Below, piece by piece: positions 42,508 through 52,624 of a stretch of 64,000 bases of DNA. The notes beneath the pieces were generated by a model that was not told the DNA's origin, made no database searches, and was given only the letters and a program-made list of their open reading frames with translations. The number at the start of each line of letters is the position of its first letter. Within the stretch, counting starts at the first letter, position 1. The stretch is taken from the NCBI RefSeq assembly GCF_028688795.1, contig NZ_JAQTXM010000013.1, positions 1-64,000 on the forward strand, given 5' to 3'. The stretch comes from Rhodoferax sp. Lineage in GTDB: Bacteria; Pseudomonadota; Gammaproteobacteria; Burkholderiales; Burkholderiaceae_C. Position numbers and translations under genes: made by a program.

Positions 42508-45492
42508 ATGGTGACCAAAAAGAAGACGACCGCCCCGGATAAAGTACCGGCAGCGGTCCCTGCAAGCAGCTTTCCCATTGTGGGCATCGGTGCCTCGGCC
42601 GGTGGACTTGCAGCCATCGAAGCGTTTTTCGCAGGCATGCCGGCTGACGCAGACCCCGGCATGGCCTTTGTGCTGGTGCAACACCTTGACCCCGACCATA
42701 AAAGCCTGCTCACTGAACTGATTGCGCGGCGCACCCGCATGCAGGTACTTGAGGTGGTGGATGGCGTGGTGGTGCGCCCCAACTGTGCCTACATCATTCC
42801 CCCCAACCGCGACATGGCGTTTTTGAATGGCACGCTGCAGTTGCTGGAGCCCGCTGCACCGCGCGGCCACCGCCTGCCGATTGACTTTTTGTTCCGCTCG
42901 CTGGCGCTTGACCAGCATGAGCGCGCGATTGGCATCGTGCTCTCAGGCACCGGCAGCGACGGCACGCTCGGTGTGCGCGCCATCAAGGGCGAGGGCGGCA
43001 TGGTCATGGTGCAAACCCCCGCATCAAGCGAATTTGACGGCATGCCGCGCAGCGCGCTGGCCACCGGCATGGTGGATTTTGAGCTGCCACCGGCCGAAAT
43101 GGCAGGCCAGCTCATCGCCTACACAACGCACGCCTTTGGCCGCTTGCCGCATCACATCAGCCTCACCGAACCGCTCAGCGAAAGCGCCCTGAGGAAGATA
43201 TTTGTCTTGTTGCGTACCCACACAGGGCACGATTTTTCACAGTACAAGCCCAGCACCATTTACCGCCGCATTGAGCGGCGCATGGCGGTGCACCAGATTG
43301 ACGGCATTGACGCCTATGTCAAATATTTGCAGCAAGCCCCGGATGAAGTGCAGGCGCTGTTCAATGATCTGTTGATTGGCGTGACCAATTTTTTCCGCGA
43401 CCCCGAGGCCTTTGCCGCGCTTGAAGAAAAGGTCATTCCCACGCTGTTTGAAGGCAAGCCCGTGGGCGCTGCTGTGCGCGTGTGGTGCACTGGCTGCTCC
43501 ACCGGCGAAGAGGCGTATTCGATGGCCATCCTTTTGCAAGAGCGACTGGCAACGCTGCGGGCCAGCTACAAGGTGCAGGTGTTTGCCACCGACATTGACA
43601 GCCGCGCCATTGCCACAGCGCGCAACGGTGTCTACCCGGCCAGCATTGCCGACGACGTCACCCCTGAACGGCTGGCACGGTTTTTTACGCTTGAGCCAGA
43701 CGGCAGCGCCTACCGGGTGCACAAAGGCATTCGCGACCTGCTGGTGTTCTCCGAGCACGACATCATCAAAGACCCGCCGTTTTCCAAGCTCGACCTCATC
43801 AGCTGCCGTAACCTGATGATTTACCTGGGGCCTGAGCTGCAAAAGAAGCTGATCTCGCTGTTTCACTACGCTTTGCAACCCAGTGGCGTGCTGTTTTTGG
43901 GCACCTCTGAGACGGCAGGTGAGCAGGGCGACCTGTTTGCCGTGCTGGACCGCAAGGCCAAGATTTACCAGCGCAAGGAAGATTTTCAGGGCGCGCAGCG
44001 CGCCGCGCTGGGCCGCTTTTTGCCCCCCATGGTAGAGAGAGACCTGACGCTTGCCGCTGGCAAAGCCGCCGTGCCGCCCAAGCTGTCGCTGCGTGAACTC
44101 ACCGAGCAAACCCTGCTGCAACATGTGGCGGCGGTGGCGGCGCTGGTCAATGGCAATGGCGACATTCTTTACCTGCACGGGCGCACCGGCATGTACCTGG
44201 AGCCCGCGCCTGGCTTGGCCGGCATTTACAACATCATGAAAATGGCTCGCGAAGGCTTGCGCCGCGACCTGACGGTGGCCCTGCACAAAGCCGCTTCCAG
44301 CCATGGCACGGTGCATGTTCAGGGCGTGCGCGTCAAGACCAATGGGCACTTCACGCTGGTGAATCTGAGCGTCTGCCCGGTGCTGGGTGGCCCAACCGGC
44401 GCGCTCGATTCGCCGCTGTTTCTGGTCATGCTGGAAAACGCACCCGAGCCCAAAGGGGCTGCGCCCATTGCCCTGACCGCACCCGTGCCTGCCGCGCCCG
44501 TCAGCCCGGCCGCCCGTGCCCAAATTGCCGAGCTCAACGAAGAGCTGCAGGCCAAAGAAGAGTATTTGCGTGCGGCCAACGAAGAGCTGGAAACCACCAA
44601 CGAAGAGCTCAAATCCAGCAACGAGGAAATGCAGTCGGTCAACGAAGAATTGCAAAGCACCAACGAGGAGCTGGAAACTTCCAAGGAAGAAATGCAGTCG
44701 ATCAACGAGGAGTTGAGCACCGTCAACACCGAGCTGCAAACCAAGGTGGCAGACCTGTCACGCGCCAACAACGACATGAACAACCTGCTGGCAGGCACCG
44801 GCATTGCCACCATTTTTGTCGACCACAGCCTGCGCATCATGCGCTTTACGCCAGCGGTCAGCAGCATCATCAACCTGATTTTGAGCGACGTGGGCCGCCC
44901 GGTGGGCCACATTGTGAATAACCTGGTGGGCTACAGCACGCTGCTGAATGACATTCAAGAGGTGCTGAGAAACCTGGCCCCCAAAGAGGCCGAAGTGCAA
45001 ACTGCCGACGGCAAGAGCTATGTGCTGCGCATCTTGCCCTACCGCACGCTGGACAACGTGATTGAGGGCGCGGTGATCACTTTTGTTGAGATCACCGACG
45101 TTAAGCAGACACGTGAGGCCTTGCAAAAAGCCAATGCGCTGCTGCGCCTGGCGGTGGTGGTGCGTGATGCGAGTGATGCCATCACGGTGCAGGCGCTGGA
45201 CGGTCAGACCATTGCCTGGAACCCTGGTGCCGAGCGGCTTTATGGCTGGACTGAGGCTGAGGCCCTGAAAATGAATGTCCGTTTGCGCATTCCGCAAGCG
45301 CGGCAGGACAAGGCCCTGGCACAGGTGCGCCAGCTCAGCGAGGCCAAAACAGTGACCCCGTTCAAGACGCAACGGCTGACCAAAGACGGCCGCGTGCTGG
45401 ACATAGAACTGACCGCCACCGCGCTGCTTGATGAGGCTGGCCGCGTCTACGCCATTGCCACCACAGAGCGGGCCAGTGATGTCGAAAAGTAA
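42508..45492 (+). CDS. CheB-CheR-PAS fusion signalling protein
   Basis: 994 residues. A CheB methylesterase domain (~25-205) has the Ser of GASAGG, His of QHLDP and Asp of GTGSDG. A CheR methyltransferase domain follows (~215-480; NFFRDPEAF, CTGCSTGEEAYS, FATDID). A long coiled coil (~665-765) is built of repeated NEEL-type heptads, and two PAS domains follow. No histidine kinase domain is present; the next gene may supply it. No chemotaxis receptors or cheA/W are nearby, so this is a signalling scaffold rather than classic chemotaxis. GGGAG precedes the ATG. Confidence 0.9.
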   Translation: MVTKKKTTAPDKVPAAVPASSFPIVGIGASAGGLAAIEAFFAGMPADADPGMAFVLVQHLDPDHKSLLTELIARRTRMQVLEVVDGVVVRPNCAYIIPPNRDMAFLNGTLQLLEPAAPRGHRLPIDFLFRSLALDQHERAIGIVLSGTGSDGTLGVRAIKGEGGMVMVQTPASSEFDGMPRSALATGMVDFELPPAEMAGQLIAYTTHAFGRLPHHISLTEPLSESALRKIFVLLRTHTGHDFSQYKPSTIYRRIERRMAVHQIDGIDAYVKYLQQAPDEVQALFNDLLIGVTNFFRDPEAFAALEEKVIPTLFEGKPVGAAVRVWCTGCSTGEEAYSMAILLQERLATLRASYKVQVFATDIDSRAIATARNGVYPASIADDVTPERLARFFTLEPDGSAYRVHKGIRDLLVFSEHDIIKDPPFSKLDLISCRNLMIYLGPELQKKLISLFHYALQPSGVLFLGTSETAGEQGDLFAVLDRKAKIYQRKEDFQGAQRAALGRFLPPMVERDLTLAAGKAAVPPKLSLRELTEQTLLQHVAAVAALVNGNGDILYLHGRTGMYLEPAPGLAGIYNIMKMAREGLRRDLTVALHKAASSHGTVHVQGVRVKTNGHFTLVNLSVCPVLGGPTGALDSPLFLVMLENAPEPKGAAPIALTAPVPAAPVSPAARAQIAELNEELQAKEEYLRAANEELETTNEELKSSNEEMQSVNEELQSTNEELETSKEEMQSINEELSTVNTELQTKVADLSRANNDMNNLLAGTGIATIFVDHSLRIMRFTPAVSSIINLILSDVGRPVGHIVNNLVGYSTLLNDIQEVLRNLAPKEAEVQTADGKSYVLRILPYRTLDNVIEGAVITFVEITDVKQTREALQKANALLRLAVVVRDASDAITVQALDGQTIAWNPGAERLYGWTEAEALKMNVRLRIPQARQDKALAQVRQLSEAKTVTPFKTQRLTKDGRVLDIELTATALLDEAGRVYAIATTERASDVEK

Positions 45493-45550
45493 GTGATTTA
45501 GGCCTGTAGGCCATGTTAATCAAGCGTAAATAGCTACGTTATTTGTAGCA
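45493..45550 (+). repeat. dispersed Comamonadaceae-type repeat, diverged
   Basis: TTAGGCCTGTAGGCC and ATCAAGCGTAAATAGCTAC match the order of the other copies with changes. It starts at the CheB/CheR stop codon and fills the gap to the next kinase gene. Confidence 0.55.
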
Positions 45551-45562
45551 AATATATTTTTC

Positions 45563-46774
45563 ATGAGTCATGAAACTGCCGACACTGTAAAGCTGATGCA
45601 CGACCTGCAGGTGCATCAGATCGAATTGCAATTGCAAAACGAAGAGCTGCGCCGGGCGCAAACGGATCTTGAGGTGTCGCGCGCGCGTTATTTCGATTTG
45701 TATGACATGGCCCCGGTGGGCTACCTCACGGTGGCCACCCATGGGGTAATTCTGGAGGCCAACCTGAGTGCTGCCAATTTGCTGGGCGTGGCCCGCAGCG
45801 CGTTGGTCAGGCGGCCGCTGAGCCATTTCATTGTCAAGGCGCATCAAGACAGCTACTACCTGTGCAGCAAGCAATTGCTGGAAACCGGGCAGTCGCAAAG
45901 CTGCGAACTGCAGCTAATGCACAGCGATGGCGTGGCGGTGTGGGTCAAGCTGGACATGAGCGCTGCAACGGGCGACACCGATGGGCCGGTGTTGCGCGTG
46001 GTGCTGAGCGACATCACTGAGCGCAGGCGGTTGAACATGATTCTGGTAGAGAGCAACCGCGAGCTGGAGAGCGCACGCCTGCAGGCTGAGCGGGCCAACC
46101 TGGCCAAATCGGAATTTTTATCGAGCATGAGCCATGAACTGCGCTCACCGCTGAACGCCATTTTGGGATTTGCACAGCTGTTGGAAGTGTCTGCGCTCAC
46201 CAACAGCCAACAGGCCAGCCTGGCACAAATTCTCAAAGGAGGCTGGTACTTGCTGGCGCTGGTCAACGACATTCTTGACCTGGCTGCAATCGAGTCCGGC
46301 CACGCCGCGTTGACCATGGAAGACGTGTCGCTGGCCGACGTGCTGGTGGACTGTCAGGCACTGATTGAGCCGTTGATGGCAGTTCGCGCGGTGCACATTG
46401 AATTTTTGCCACTTGAGGCCGCCTACATCGTGCACGCTGACGCGATTCGACTCAAGCAAGTGATCATCAACCTGCTGTCCAACGCCATCAAGTACAACAA
46501 AGAAGGCGGCAGCGTGAATGTGAGCTGCAGTGCACGCACGCCTGAGCGCCTGCGCATCAGCGTGCGCGATACCGGCCAGGGTTTGCCAGCAGCCAAACTG
46601 GCCCAGTTGTTTCAGCCCTTCAACCGGCTCGGCCAAGAGGCTGGCAACACCAAAGGCACCGGCATTGGTCTGGTGGTGAGCCAGCGGCTGGTGGAATCCA
46701 TGGGCGGTGAAATGGGGGCAAACAGCGTGGTGGGCGAGGGCAGTGAGTTCTGGTTTGAGCTGAACCTGGTTTAG
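45563..46774 (+). CDS. PAS histidine kinase
   Basis: 403 residues, no membrane helix. The N-terminal LQVHQIELQLQNEELRRAQT and a PAS domain (DMAPVGYLTV...) resemble the N-terminus of the 60951 protein. HisKA has MSHELRSPLNAILGFAQLLE. HATPase has NLLSNAIKYN, RDTGQGLP and GTGIGLV. There is no receiver, so it needs a partner such as the regulator at 41361 or 63553. HisKA/HATPase regions are close to those of the 38211 kinase, suggesting duplication. Confidence 0.9.
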   Translation: MSHETADTVKLMHDLQVHQIELQLQNEELRRAQTDLEVSRARYFDLYDMAPVGYLTVATHGVILEANLSAANLLGVARSALVRRPLSHFIVKAHQDSYYLCSKQLLETGQSQSCELQLMHSDGVAVWVKLDMSAATGDTDGPVLRVVLSDITERRRLNMILVESNRELESARLQAERANLAKSEFLSSMSHELRSPLNAILGFAQLLEVSALTNSQQASLAQILKGGWYLLALVNDILDLAAIESGHAALTMEDVSLADVLVDCQALIEPLMAVRAVHIEFLPLEAAYIVHADAIRLKQVIINLLSNAIKYNKEGGSVNVSCSARTPERLRISVRDTGQGLPAAKLAQLFQPFNRLGQEAGNTKGTGIGLVVSQRLVESMGGEMGANSVVGEGSEFWFELNLV

Positions 46775-47073
46775 GTTTTTTCGTTGATTTTTTCTTCAAC
46801 TTCTTTCGCACCTTCGGCATACAGCTTGGCTTCATCGGGTGAAAGCTCATGCAACAGCCGCAGGAACTCACCGGCGTGCACGCGTTCTTCGTTGGCTATT
46901 TCTGTCAGTACCTTGATGGCCAGCGGGTGGTCGGTCGACTCTGCCAGCTGCATGTACATCTGGGTAGCCTCAAACTCTGCGGCCACCATGAAACGAATGG
47001 CTCTGACGAGTTCTTCGTGGCTGATTTTTTTGTCTTTGGCAAGCCCTGAAAAGGGTGATCCGAAACTTGGCAT
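46771..47073 (-). CDS. half-ferritin (ferritin-like two-helix protein)
   Basis: 100 residues forming two helices with iron-ligand motifs: EFEATQMYMQL (Glu) and EIANEERVHAGEFLRLL (E-E-x-x-H). This is half of a ferritin four-helix bundle, so it must dimerise to bind iron. It resembles the ferritin-like cargo or domain associated with encapsulins in some prokaryotes; no encapsulin gene is in this window. AGGAG seven bases upstream supports the start. Confidence 0.75.
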   Translation of the reverse strand: MPSFGSPFSGLAKDKKISHEELVRAIRFMVAAEFEATQMYMQLAESTDHPLAIKVLTEIANEERVHAGEFLRLLHELSPDEAKLYAEGAKEVEEKINEKT

Positions 47074-47178
47074 GGGTAATCTCCTGGGGTAGGCGTCAAC
47101 GCAGGTTGCGTTGCGGTTCAGTGGCCATCGTATGAAATCAGGCGCAATACTTCAGTGCGCCGGCACACAGAACCTGGC

Positions 47179-48255
47179 CTATGCGGCCAACTTGGCAAAC
47201 TGCTTGAGCGCAAAAGCCCAAATCATGCGGGACGCGTCCGGCCCCTTCGGATCACTGAAGTTCTGGCTGGCCGCACCGCCACTCCAGGCGTGCCCCAGCC
47301 CTTGCACGACACACAGGGTTGCCACCAGTCTGCCTTTTACCTTGTAGTCGGTGAGTGTTGCGGGCAACCGGGCACCGCGCTGAACGGTGCGTGGTTTGGC
47401 TGGAGCTGCGCCCTCACGGGCAGCCCACAGGTGAGCGGCGGTGGCGCCATTGCTTGGGGCCACCAGGTGGTCGGCACTGCCCTGAATGACCAGCAATGCC
47501 GGCAAATGGGTGCCCGCTGCCAGGGGCGACAGAGGTGTGGCCACGCCACCCCCTCGCATGGCGGTGAGTGCGCTGGCCGTGGCGTGGGCAATGCCCGGTG
47601 CAACACCTGAGTGCATGGCAATGGCCCCAAAACTTTTTGGGTGCCGAACCGCCAACAGCGCCGCCATGCTGGCACCGGCCGACAAGCCTGCCAAGGCAAT
47701 ACGCGCCGGGTCAATCGCCTGCAATTGGCACACCTGGTGGATGGTGGCAAGAATCGTCTCGGCTTCTGCCTGGGCCTGGCCTGAGCGCGTCTGGTGCCAG
47801 TTCCAGCAGCCTTGCAAGTTGGCCAGGTGGTTTTGTTCGGGGTACAGCACCACAAAGCCTTCTTTGGCGGCAATCTGGTTCATGCGTGTGCTGGAGGCAA
47901 AAGCATCGGCGCTTTGGGTGCAGCCATGCAGCATCACCAGCAAAGGCAGGCGCGCCCTGCGCCGCGCACCCGGCGGCACGAAAAGCCGGTAGCGTTGCAC
48001 CCCGGCCATGCCCGCTGTGAAGCCGGCCCGCAACTGCACTGTCTTGGTCGCTTTGGCCCGGGCCGGGGTGGTTTTGCTGGCTGCTGGCTTACGCGCAACA
48101 GTTTTTCGTGCGAGCGATTTTTGTGCTGCAGGTTTGCTTGGCCGCAAGGCCTGCGCCACGGCCTTTGTGCCGGCCCGAATGGCACTGCGCGTCAACGCCT
48201 TGAGTGAGCGCTGGATGGCGCGGCTAAAAACGGTGCTTCGAACTCGTCTGGTCAT
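47179..48255 (-). CDS. PHB-depolymerase-family esterase
   Basis: 358 residues. An Ala/Lys-rich N-terminal region (~1-75) precedes an alpha/beta hydrolase with LPLLVMLHGCTQSADAF, the nucleophile box GLSAGAS, and Asp/His positions in QGSADHLV and GLGHAWSGG. This is the esterase/PHB depolymerase family of LpqC/FaeC-like proteins. No signal peptide, so it is probably intracellular. Substrate uncertain. Confidence 0.85.
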   Translation of the reverse strand: MTRRVRSTVFSRAIQRSLKALTRSAIRAGTKAVAQALRPSKPAAQKSLARKTVARKPAASKTTPARAKATKTVQLRAGFTAGMAGVQRYRLFVPPGARRRARLPLLVMLHGCTQSADAFASSTRMNQIAAKEGFVVLYPEQNHLANLQGCWNWHQTRSGQAQAEAETILATIHQVCQLQAIDPARIALAGLSAGASMAALLAVRHPKSFGAIAMHSGVAPGIAHATASALTAMRGGGVATPLSPLAAGTHLPALLVIQGSADHLVAPSNGATAAHLWAAREGAAPAKPRTVQRGARLPATLTDYKVKGRLVATLCVVQGLGHAWSGGAASQNFSDPKGPDASRMIWAFALKQFAKLAA

Positions 48256-48294
48256 AATTTGTGGAAATTCTTGGAAGGCAGCGCGTGCCCGATC

Positions 48295-49641
48295 TCAATG
48301 CGTTGGTGTCGGAGCGGGCTGCGCGCTGACTCGCCAAATAACGTTACCCACATCATCCGCCACCAGCAACGCACCTTGGTTGTTGAGCGCCACGCCCACC
48401 GGTCTGCCATAAGCATCGCCGTCTTCGCTGAGAAAACCGCTCAGCACGTCAACCGGCAAGCCAGCAGGTCGGCCGTCTTTGAAAGGCACAAAAATCACCT
48501 TGTAGCCACTGTGCGGACGGCGGTTCCAGGAGCCATGCTGGCCAATGAACATGCCGTTGGCAAAGGCAGCGGACAGGGTGGTCCCGGCAGAAAAGGCCAA
48601 GCCAAGCGGTGCTGTGTGTGAACCAAGCGCGTAGTCGGGCGCAATGGCACGGGCAACAAGTGCGGGTTGTGGCGGGGTTACACGCGTGTCAACATGCTGG
48701 CCGAAATAGCTGTAGGGCCAGCCATAAAAGGCGCCGTCTTGCACGGAGGTCAGGTAGTCAGGCACCAAGTCGTTGCCAAGCTCGTCTCGTTCATTCACTA
48801 CCGTCCACAGGGCCCCGCTGTGCGGCTCCCAGGCCATGCCATTGGGGTTGCGCAGGCCGGTGGCGAAAATTCGATGCCCGCCATTTTGCAGGTCAACTTG
48901 CCAGATGGCGGCGCGCCCGGCTTCCACCGCCATACCGCGTTCAGCGACATTGCTGTTGGAGCCCACGGTGACAAATAATTTTTTGCCATCTTGGCTGGCG
49001 ATGATGTTTTTGGTCCAGTGGTGGTTGATCGGGCCCGCGGGCAAGCTCAACACGTGCGTGCCGTCGGCCGTGATGCGGGTGTCTCCATCTTTGTAGGGAA
49101 ATCGCAACACGGCGTCAGTGTTCGCCACGTAAAGATCATGGCCAACCAAGGCCATGCCAAAAGGCGAGTGCAGTCCGTCCAGCAGCACCGACCGCAGGTC
49201 TGCCACGCCATCACCGTTGGTGTCGCGCAGCAGCGTGATGCGGTTGGCGCTGGGCACGCCTGCGCCTGCGCGCTTCATGACCAGTTTCATGGCCCAACCG
49301 ATGAGGCCCTTGGCATCGTCGGGTTTGGCGGGTGCGTTGGTCTCGGCCACCAGCACGTCGCCGTTAGGCAACACGTAAAGCCAGCGTGGGTGATCCAGAT
49401 CACGGGCGAAAGCGTCGACACCCATGCCGGGCGCTGCCTGCGGCGTGACACCATTGGGCCAGCCCTTGGCCGGCGCTATGTGCACGGTCGGAATCAGCGC
49501 GTGTTGGGGGGCGGGAAGCGTGGGCGATGGCCCTGTGCCTGCGGTAAGAGGCAAAGTAGCCATGTCGCCACAAGCCGACATGGCCAACACCACGGCAGCC
49601 ATCAGTGCATTGCCTGCGCAACGCACCTGCTTGCTGCCCAT
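48295..49641 (-). CDS. lipoprotein of the PQQ-dependent sugar dehydrogenase (sorbosone dehydrogenase) family
   Basis: Starting from the ATG at 49641 the product begins with a lipoprotein signal ([14 protein letters not shown]). An open frame to 49752 exists but overlaps the DUF3309 gene. The beta-propeller repeats include [47 protein letters not shown] and [13 protein letters not shown], the GDH-B/sorbosone-dehydrogenase pattern. It probably oxidises sugars in the periplasm with PQQ; the substrate is unknown. Confidence 0.85.
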   Translation of the reverse strand: MGSKQVRCAGNALMAAVVLAMSACGDMATLPLTAGTGPSPTLPAPQHALIPTVHIAPAKGWPNGVTPQAAPGMGVDAFARDLDHPRWLYVLPNGDVLVAETNAPAKPDDAKGLIGWAMKLVMKRAGAGVPSANRITLLRDTNGDGVADLRSVLLDGLHSPFGMALVGHDLYVANTDAVLRFPYKDGDTRITADGTHVLSLPAGPINHHWTKNIIASQDGKKLFVTVGSNSNVAERGMAVEAGRAAIWQVDLQNGGHRIFATGLRNPNGMAWEPHSGALWTVVNERDELGNDLVPDYLTSVQDGAFYGWPYSYFGQHVDTRVTPPQPALVARAIAPDYALGSHTAPLGLAFSAGTTLSAAFANGMFIGQHGSWNRRPHSGYKVIFVPFKDGRPAGLPVDVLSGFLSEDGDAYGRPVGVALNNQGALLVADDVGNVIWRVSAQPAPTPTH

Positions 49642-49655
49642 GAATTGGCGCAGTG

Positions 49656-49814
49656 TCAGATCCGTCCCATCAGCAGCAAGATGACGATGATGATCACCAC
49701 CAGACCTAAGCCGCCGGTGGGGCCATAGCCCCAGCCTTTGCTGTGTGGCCAAGCGGGAATGGCCCCGATCAACATCAGGATCAGAACGATCAACAGGATG
49801 GTGCCTATGCTCAT
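49656..49814 (-). CDS. DUF3309-family small membrane protein
   Basis: 52 residues. It starts [20 protein letters not shown], then [19 protein letters not shown], and ends in a second hydrophobic helix and GRI. This matches DUF3309 in length and in the conserved WPHSxxWGYGPxGGLGL. AAGGAG stands six bases before the ATG. Function unknown. The dehydrogenase gene starts 14 bp after its stop. Confidence 0.9.
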   Translation of the reverse strand: MSIGTILLIVLILMLIGAIPAWPHSKGWGYGPTGGLGLVVIIIVILLLMGRI

Positions 49815-49845
49815 GAGATGCTCCTTGAGTGAGGGTTAAGTAAAT

Positions 49846-50172
49846 TTAATTGGCTGGCGCTGAAGCGGGTGGCATCACGATGATGGTGGTGCCGTCGCCA
49901 GTTTTGCCGGTGGCGCCTGTGGCACCTGTGGCACCTGTGTAACCCGTGTTACCGGTATTGCCAGTCGCACCTGTATCGCCAGTGGCACCCGTGCCGCCTG
50001 AGCTGCCAGTGGCACCGGTGGCGCCAGTCGGGCCGGCAGGGCCGGGCACGGCGACGGGTGCGGCGACGGGTGCGGCGACGGGTGCGGCGGGCACGGTAAT
50101 GACGGCGGGACGGTCACAGGCAGCCAGACTCAGGGCAGCAGCGACAGCGAATATGGGTAGGGCGTATTTCAT
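49846..50172 (-). CDS. collagen-like lipoprotein
   Basis: 108 residues. A lipoprotein signal ([13 protein letters not shown]) precedes a Pro/Ala/Val linker ([15 protein letters not shown]) and a run of about 16 G-x-y triplets, mainly GAT, GNT and GPT ([17 protein letters not shown]...). This is a collagen-type triple-helix region with Thr in place of hydroxyproline. AAGGA lies eight bases before the ATG at 50172. Presumably a surface or periplasmic fibre anchored by lipid; no partner is known. Confidence 0.85.
   Translation of the reverse strand: MKYALPIFAVAAALSLAACDRPAVITVPAAPVAAPVAAPVAVPGPAGPTGATGATGSSGGTGATGDTGATGNTGNTGYTGATGATGATGKTGDGTTIIVMPPASAPAN
50051..50086. repeat. 12-bp tandem repeat in the collagen-like gene
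   Basis: GCGACGGGTGCG three times in a row, encoding the [12 protein letters not shown] linker. In-frame expansion or contraction is possible. Confidence 0.7.
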
Positions 50173-50293
50173 TTGTAATCCTTGAAGAGTAAAAAATATG
50201 GCACCGCAAAGGCATAACCCTTGCTGATCATTTGATGCCGCTTGGGCGATCTTTTTATTGCCATGGCCGTAGCTTAAGGAGATGCGCTCAAGA

Positions 50294-50310
50294 GTTCTGT
50301 GCGGCGGCAC
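50294..50310 (-). promoter_or_regulatory. CGCACAGAAC motif upstream of the collagen-like gene
   Basis: On the minus strand GTGCCGCCGCACAGAAC, ~122 bp upstream of the start at 50172. One base off the core motif. Confidence 0.35.
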
Positions 50311-50351
50311 ACCAAGCAAACCAATCGTTTCTGCCCACCAGCTTAATGAAA

Positions 50352-51719
50352 TCAGGCCGCGTGTGGACCAAGCATCTGGCCTGTGTCAATCCAGGCGTCA
50401 AACTGCTCAGCGCTGACGGTTCCCAGTGTCAGCGCCGCCTCGCGCAGCGTGACCCTTTGGGCATGCGCGTGTTTGGCAATTTGCGCAGCACGGTCATAGC
50501 CAATGTGCGGCGCCAGCGCGGTGACCAGCATCAGCGAGCTGTGCAGCAACTCATCGATGCGCGCGGCGTTCACTGTGATGCCCACCACGCAGTGCCGGGT
50601 AAAACTCTGCATGGCATCGCCCAGCAGACGCAGGCTGTCAAGCGTGTCAAGGATGATCAGCGGCTTGTACACATTGAGCTCAAAGTGTCCCTGGCTGGCG
50701 GCAAAGCCAATGGCGGCGTCATGCCCCATGACCTGCGCGCAGACCATGGTCAGGGCCTCAATTTGGGTGGGGTTGACCTTGCCGGGCATGATGGAGCTGC
50801 CGGGCTCGTTTTGCGGTAACTGCAGCTCGCCCAGTCCAGCGCGCGGCCCACTGCCCAACAGGCGAATGTCATTGCCGATTTTGGTCAAGGCAACGGCCAG
50901 CATTCTCAGGCTGCCATGAAATGCCACCAGTGCCTCATGGCCGGCCAGGGCTGCAAACAGGTTGTCAGCCTGCGCCAGTGGCAGGCCAAGTTGCTTTGCC
51001 AGTTTGGCCGCCACCCGGGCGCCGAACTCTGGGTGTGTGTTCAGGCCGGTGCCCACTGCGGTGCCGCCAATGGCCAGGCGGTGCACGGCCAGCAGGGCGT
51101 GCTTAATGCTGCTCTCACACAGCGTAAGTTGCGCCTCGTAGCCACCCAGTTCCTGGCCCAGCGTGATGGGTGTGGCGTCTTGCAAATGGGTGCGGCCGAT
51201 TTTGATGACGTCGGCAAATGCCTTTGATTTGGCAACCAATACAAGGCGCAGCGTTTGCAGCGCGGGCAACAAGCCTGATTTGGCCTGCAACGCTACGGCG
51301 ATGTGCATGGCGCTGGGAAACACATCGTTGGACGACTGTCCCAGGTTTACATCGTCATTGGGGTGCACATGTGGTCCGGCCAGCCTGGCGATCACCTCAT
51401 TAACGTTCATGTTGCTTTGCGTGCCAGATCCGGTTTGCCAGACCGACAGCGGGAATTCGGCATCAAATTCGCCAGCTGCCACGCGCTGCGCCGCGTTGGC
51501 AATGGCCTGCGCCTTGCTGGCATCAAGCAAGTTCAGCTCGCCATTGACCAGGGCGGCCGCCCACTTAACCCACGCCAGCGCATGAATCACCGGCAGTGGC
51601 ATGCGCTGCTCGCCAATGTCAAAAAAATGCAGGCTGCGCTCAGTTTGCGCGCCCCACAAAGCAGCTTCTGGGACCTCGATGGGGCCAAAACTGTCGGTTT
51701 CAGTGCGCATACTGGGCAT
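50352..51719 (-). CDS. fumC: class II fumarate hydratase
   Basis: 455 residues. [14 protein letters not shown], TTxxxQ-type region ([13 protein letters not shown]) and the signature [15 protein letters not shown] are present. [14 protein letters not shown] and the C-terminal helical region fit FumC rather than aspartase. It converts fumarate to malate in the TCA cycle. AAGGAG lies eight bases before the ATG. It sits a few kb from aconitase, but not in an operon with it. Confidence 0.9.
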   Translation of the reverse strand: MPSMRTETDSFGPIEVPEAALWGAQTERSLHFFDIGEQRMPLPVIHALAWVKWAAALVNGELNLLDASKAQAIANAAQRVAAGEFDAEFPLSVWQTGSGTQSNMNVNEVIARLAGPHVHPNDDVNLGQSSNDVFPSAMHIAVALQAKSGLLPALQTLRLVLVAKSKAFADVIKIGRTHLQDATPITLGQELGGYEAQLTLCESSIKHALLAVHRLAIGGTAVGTGLNTHPEFGARVAAKLAKQLGLPLAQADNLFAALAGHEALVAFHGSLRMLAVALTKIGNDIRLLGSGPRAGLGELQLPQNEPGSSIMPGKVNPTQIEALTMVCAQVMGHDAAIGFAASQGHFELNVYKPLIILDTLDSLRLLGDAMQSFTRHCVVGITVNAARIDELLHSSLMLVTALAPHIGYDRAAQIAKHAHAQRVTLREAALTLGTVSAEQFDAWIDTGQMLGPHAA

Positions 51720-51772
51720 GGCAAGTCTCCTTGAAAGTGACTTGAATCCTTGTTGGGTCTCCGGCAGGTGGC

Positions 51773-52594
51773 TTAGACCTTCAGGAAATCAAGCAAATCG
51801 GTGGTCAGGCGCGCCTTGTGCGTGGCAAACAAGCCGTGCGGAGCGCCCTCATATTCAAGCAGGGTGGCGTGTGCAATGCCTTTGGCCGTGAGCCGGCTTG
51901 AGGCATCGATGGGCACCACTTGGTCATTGGTACCGTGAACGATGAGCGTGGGTACCTTGAAGGCAGCTAGCTCGGGGCGGAAATCTGTCGTGGTGAACGA
52001 CTTGGCGCAGCCCAAGGTGGCTTGCAAGCTGGCTTGCATGCCCACGCTGCGGGCCCATTCCAGCACCTGCGTGCTCACCGGCCGTGCATCAGCGGTGACT
52101 GCAAAAAATTTCTCAAAAAAGCTCGCCAAAAACTTGGGGCGGTCATCACGGATGGCCTGCGCCGTCTTGTCGAACGCGGCTTGTTCTGCACCCAGCGGGT
52201 TGTCATCAGTTTTCAGCCGGAAGGGCAGGCTGGCAGACACCAGCACTGCCTTGGCCACCGACTTGCCACCGTGGCGCGACATGTAGCGGGCCACTTCACC
52301 GCCACCCATCGAGAAGCCAACGATGACCGCGTCTTTGGCGCCAGTTTGCTCAATGACAGCAGCCAAGTCGTCAGACAGGGTGTCGTAGTCGTAACCACTC
52401 CAGGGCTGGGTGGAGCGGCCAAAGCCTCGTCTGTCGTAGGCAATGGCCCGGTAGCCCGCGTTGGCAAGCGCCATCGCCTGATCATCCCAACTGTCTGATG
52501 ACAAGGGCCAACCATGGATCAGGATCACGGGTTGCCCCGTACCCCAATCCTTGACATAAAGCTCGGTCTGGTCAGCGGTGATGATCTTGGGCAT
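51773..52594 (-). CDS. alpha/beta hydrolase (non-haem chloroperoxidase type)
   Basis: 273 residues. [35 protein letters not shown], the nucleophile in [13 protein letters not shown], Asp in [11 protein letters not shown] and His in [10 protein letters not shown]. This is the cofactor-free haloperoxidase/esterase group. AGGAG supports the start. The physiological substrate is unknown. Confidence 0.85.
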   Translation of the reverse strand: MPKIITADQTELYVKDWGTGQPVILIHGWPLSSDSWDDQAMALANAGYRAIAYDRRGFGRSTQPWSGYDYDTLSDDLAAVIEQTGAKDAVIVGFSMGGGEVARYMSRHGGKSVAKAVLVSASLPFRLKTDDNPLGAEQAAFDKTAQAIRDDRPKFLASFFEKFFAVTADARPVSTQVLEWARSVGMQASLQATLGCAKSFTTTDFRPELAAFKVPTLIVHGTNDQVVPIDASSRLTAKGIAHATLLEYEGAPHGLFATHKARLTTDLLDFLKV

Positions 52595-52624
52595 GGTGGC
52601 GCTCCTATTTAGGCGTTGCGGGTT

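Noticed and set aside
43237..44739. 500-codon open frame antisense to the CheB/CheR gene
   Set aside because: It is the reverse-strand shadow of a high-GC coding region; composition (Gln/His/Gly/Leu-rich) shows no domain, and the sense gene is certain.
50051..50086. CRISPR-like short repeats
   Set aside because: The units are contiguous 12-mers inside a coding region without spacers. No CRISPR array was seen anywhere in the window.
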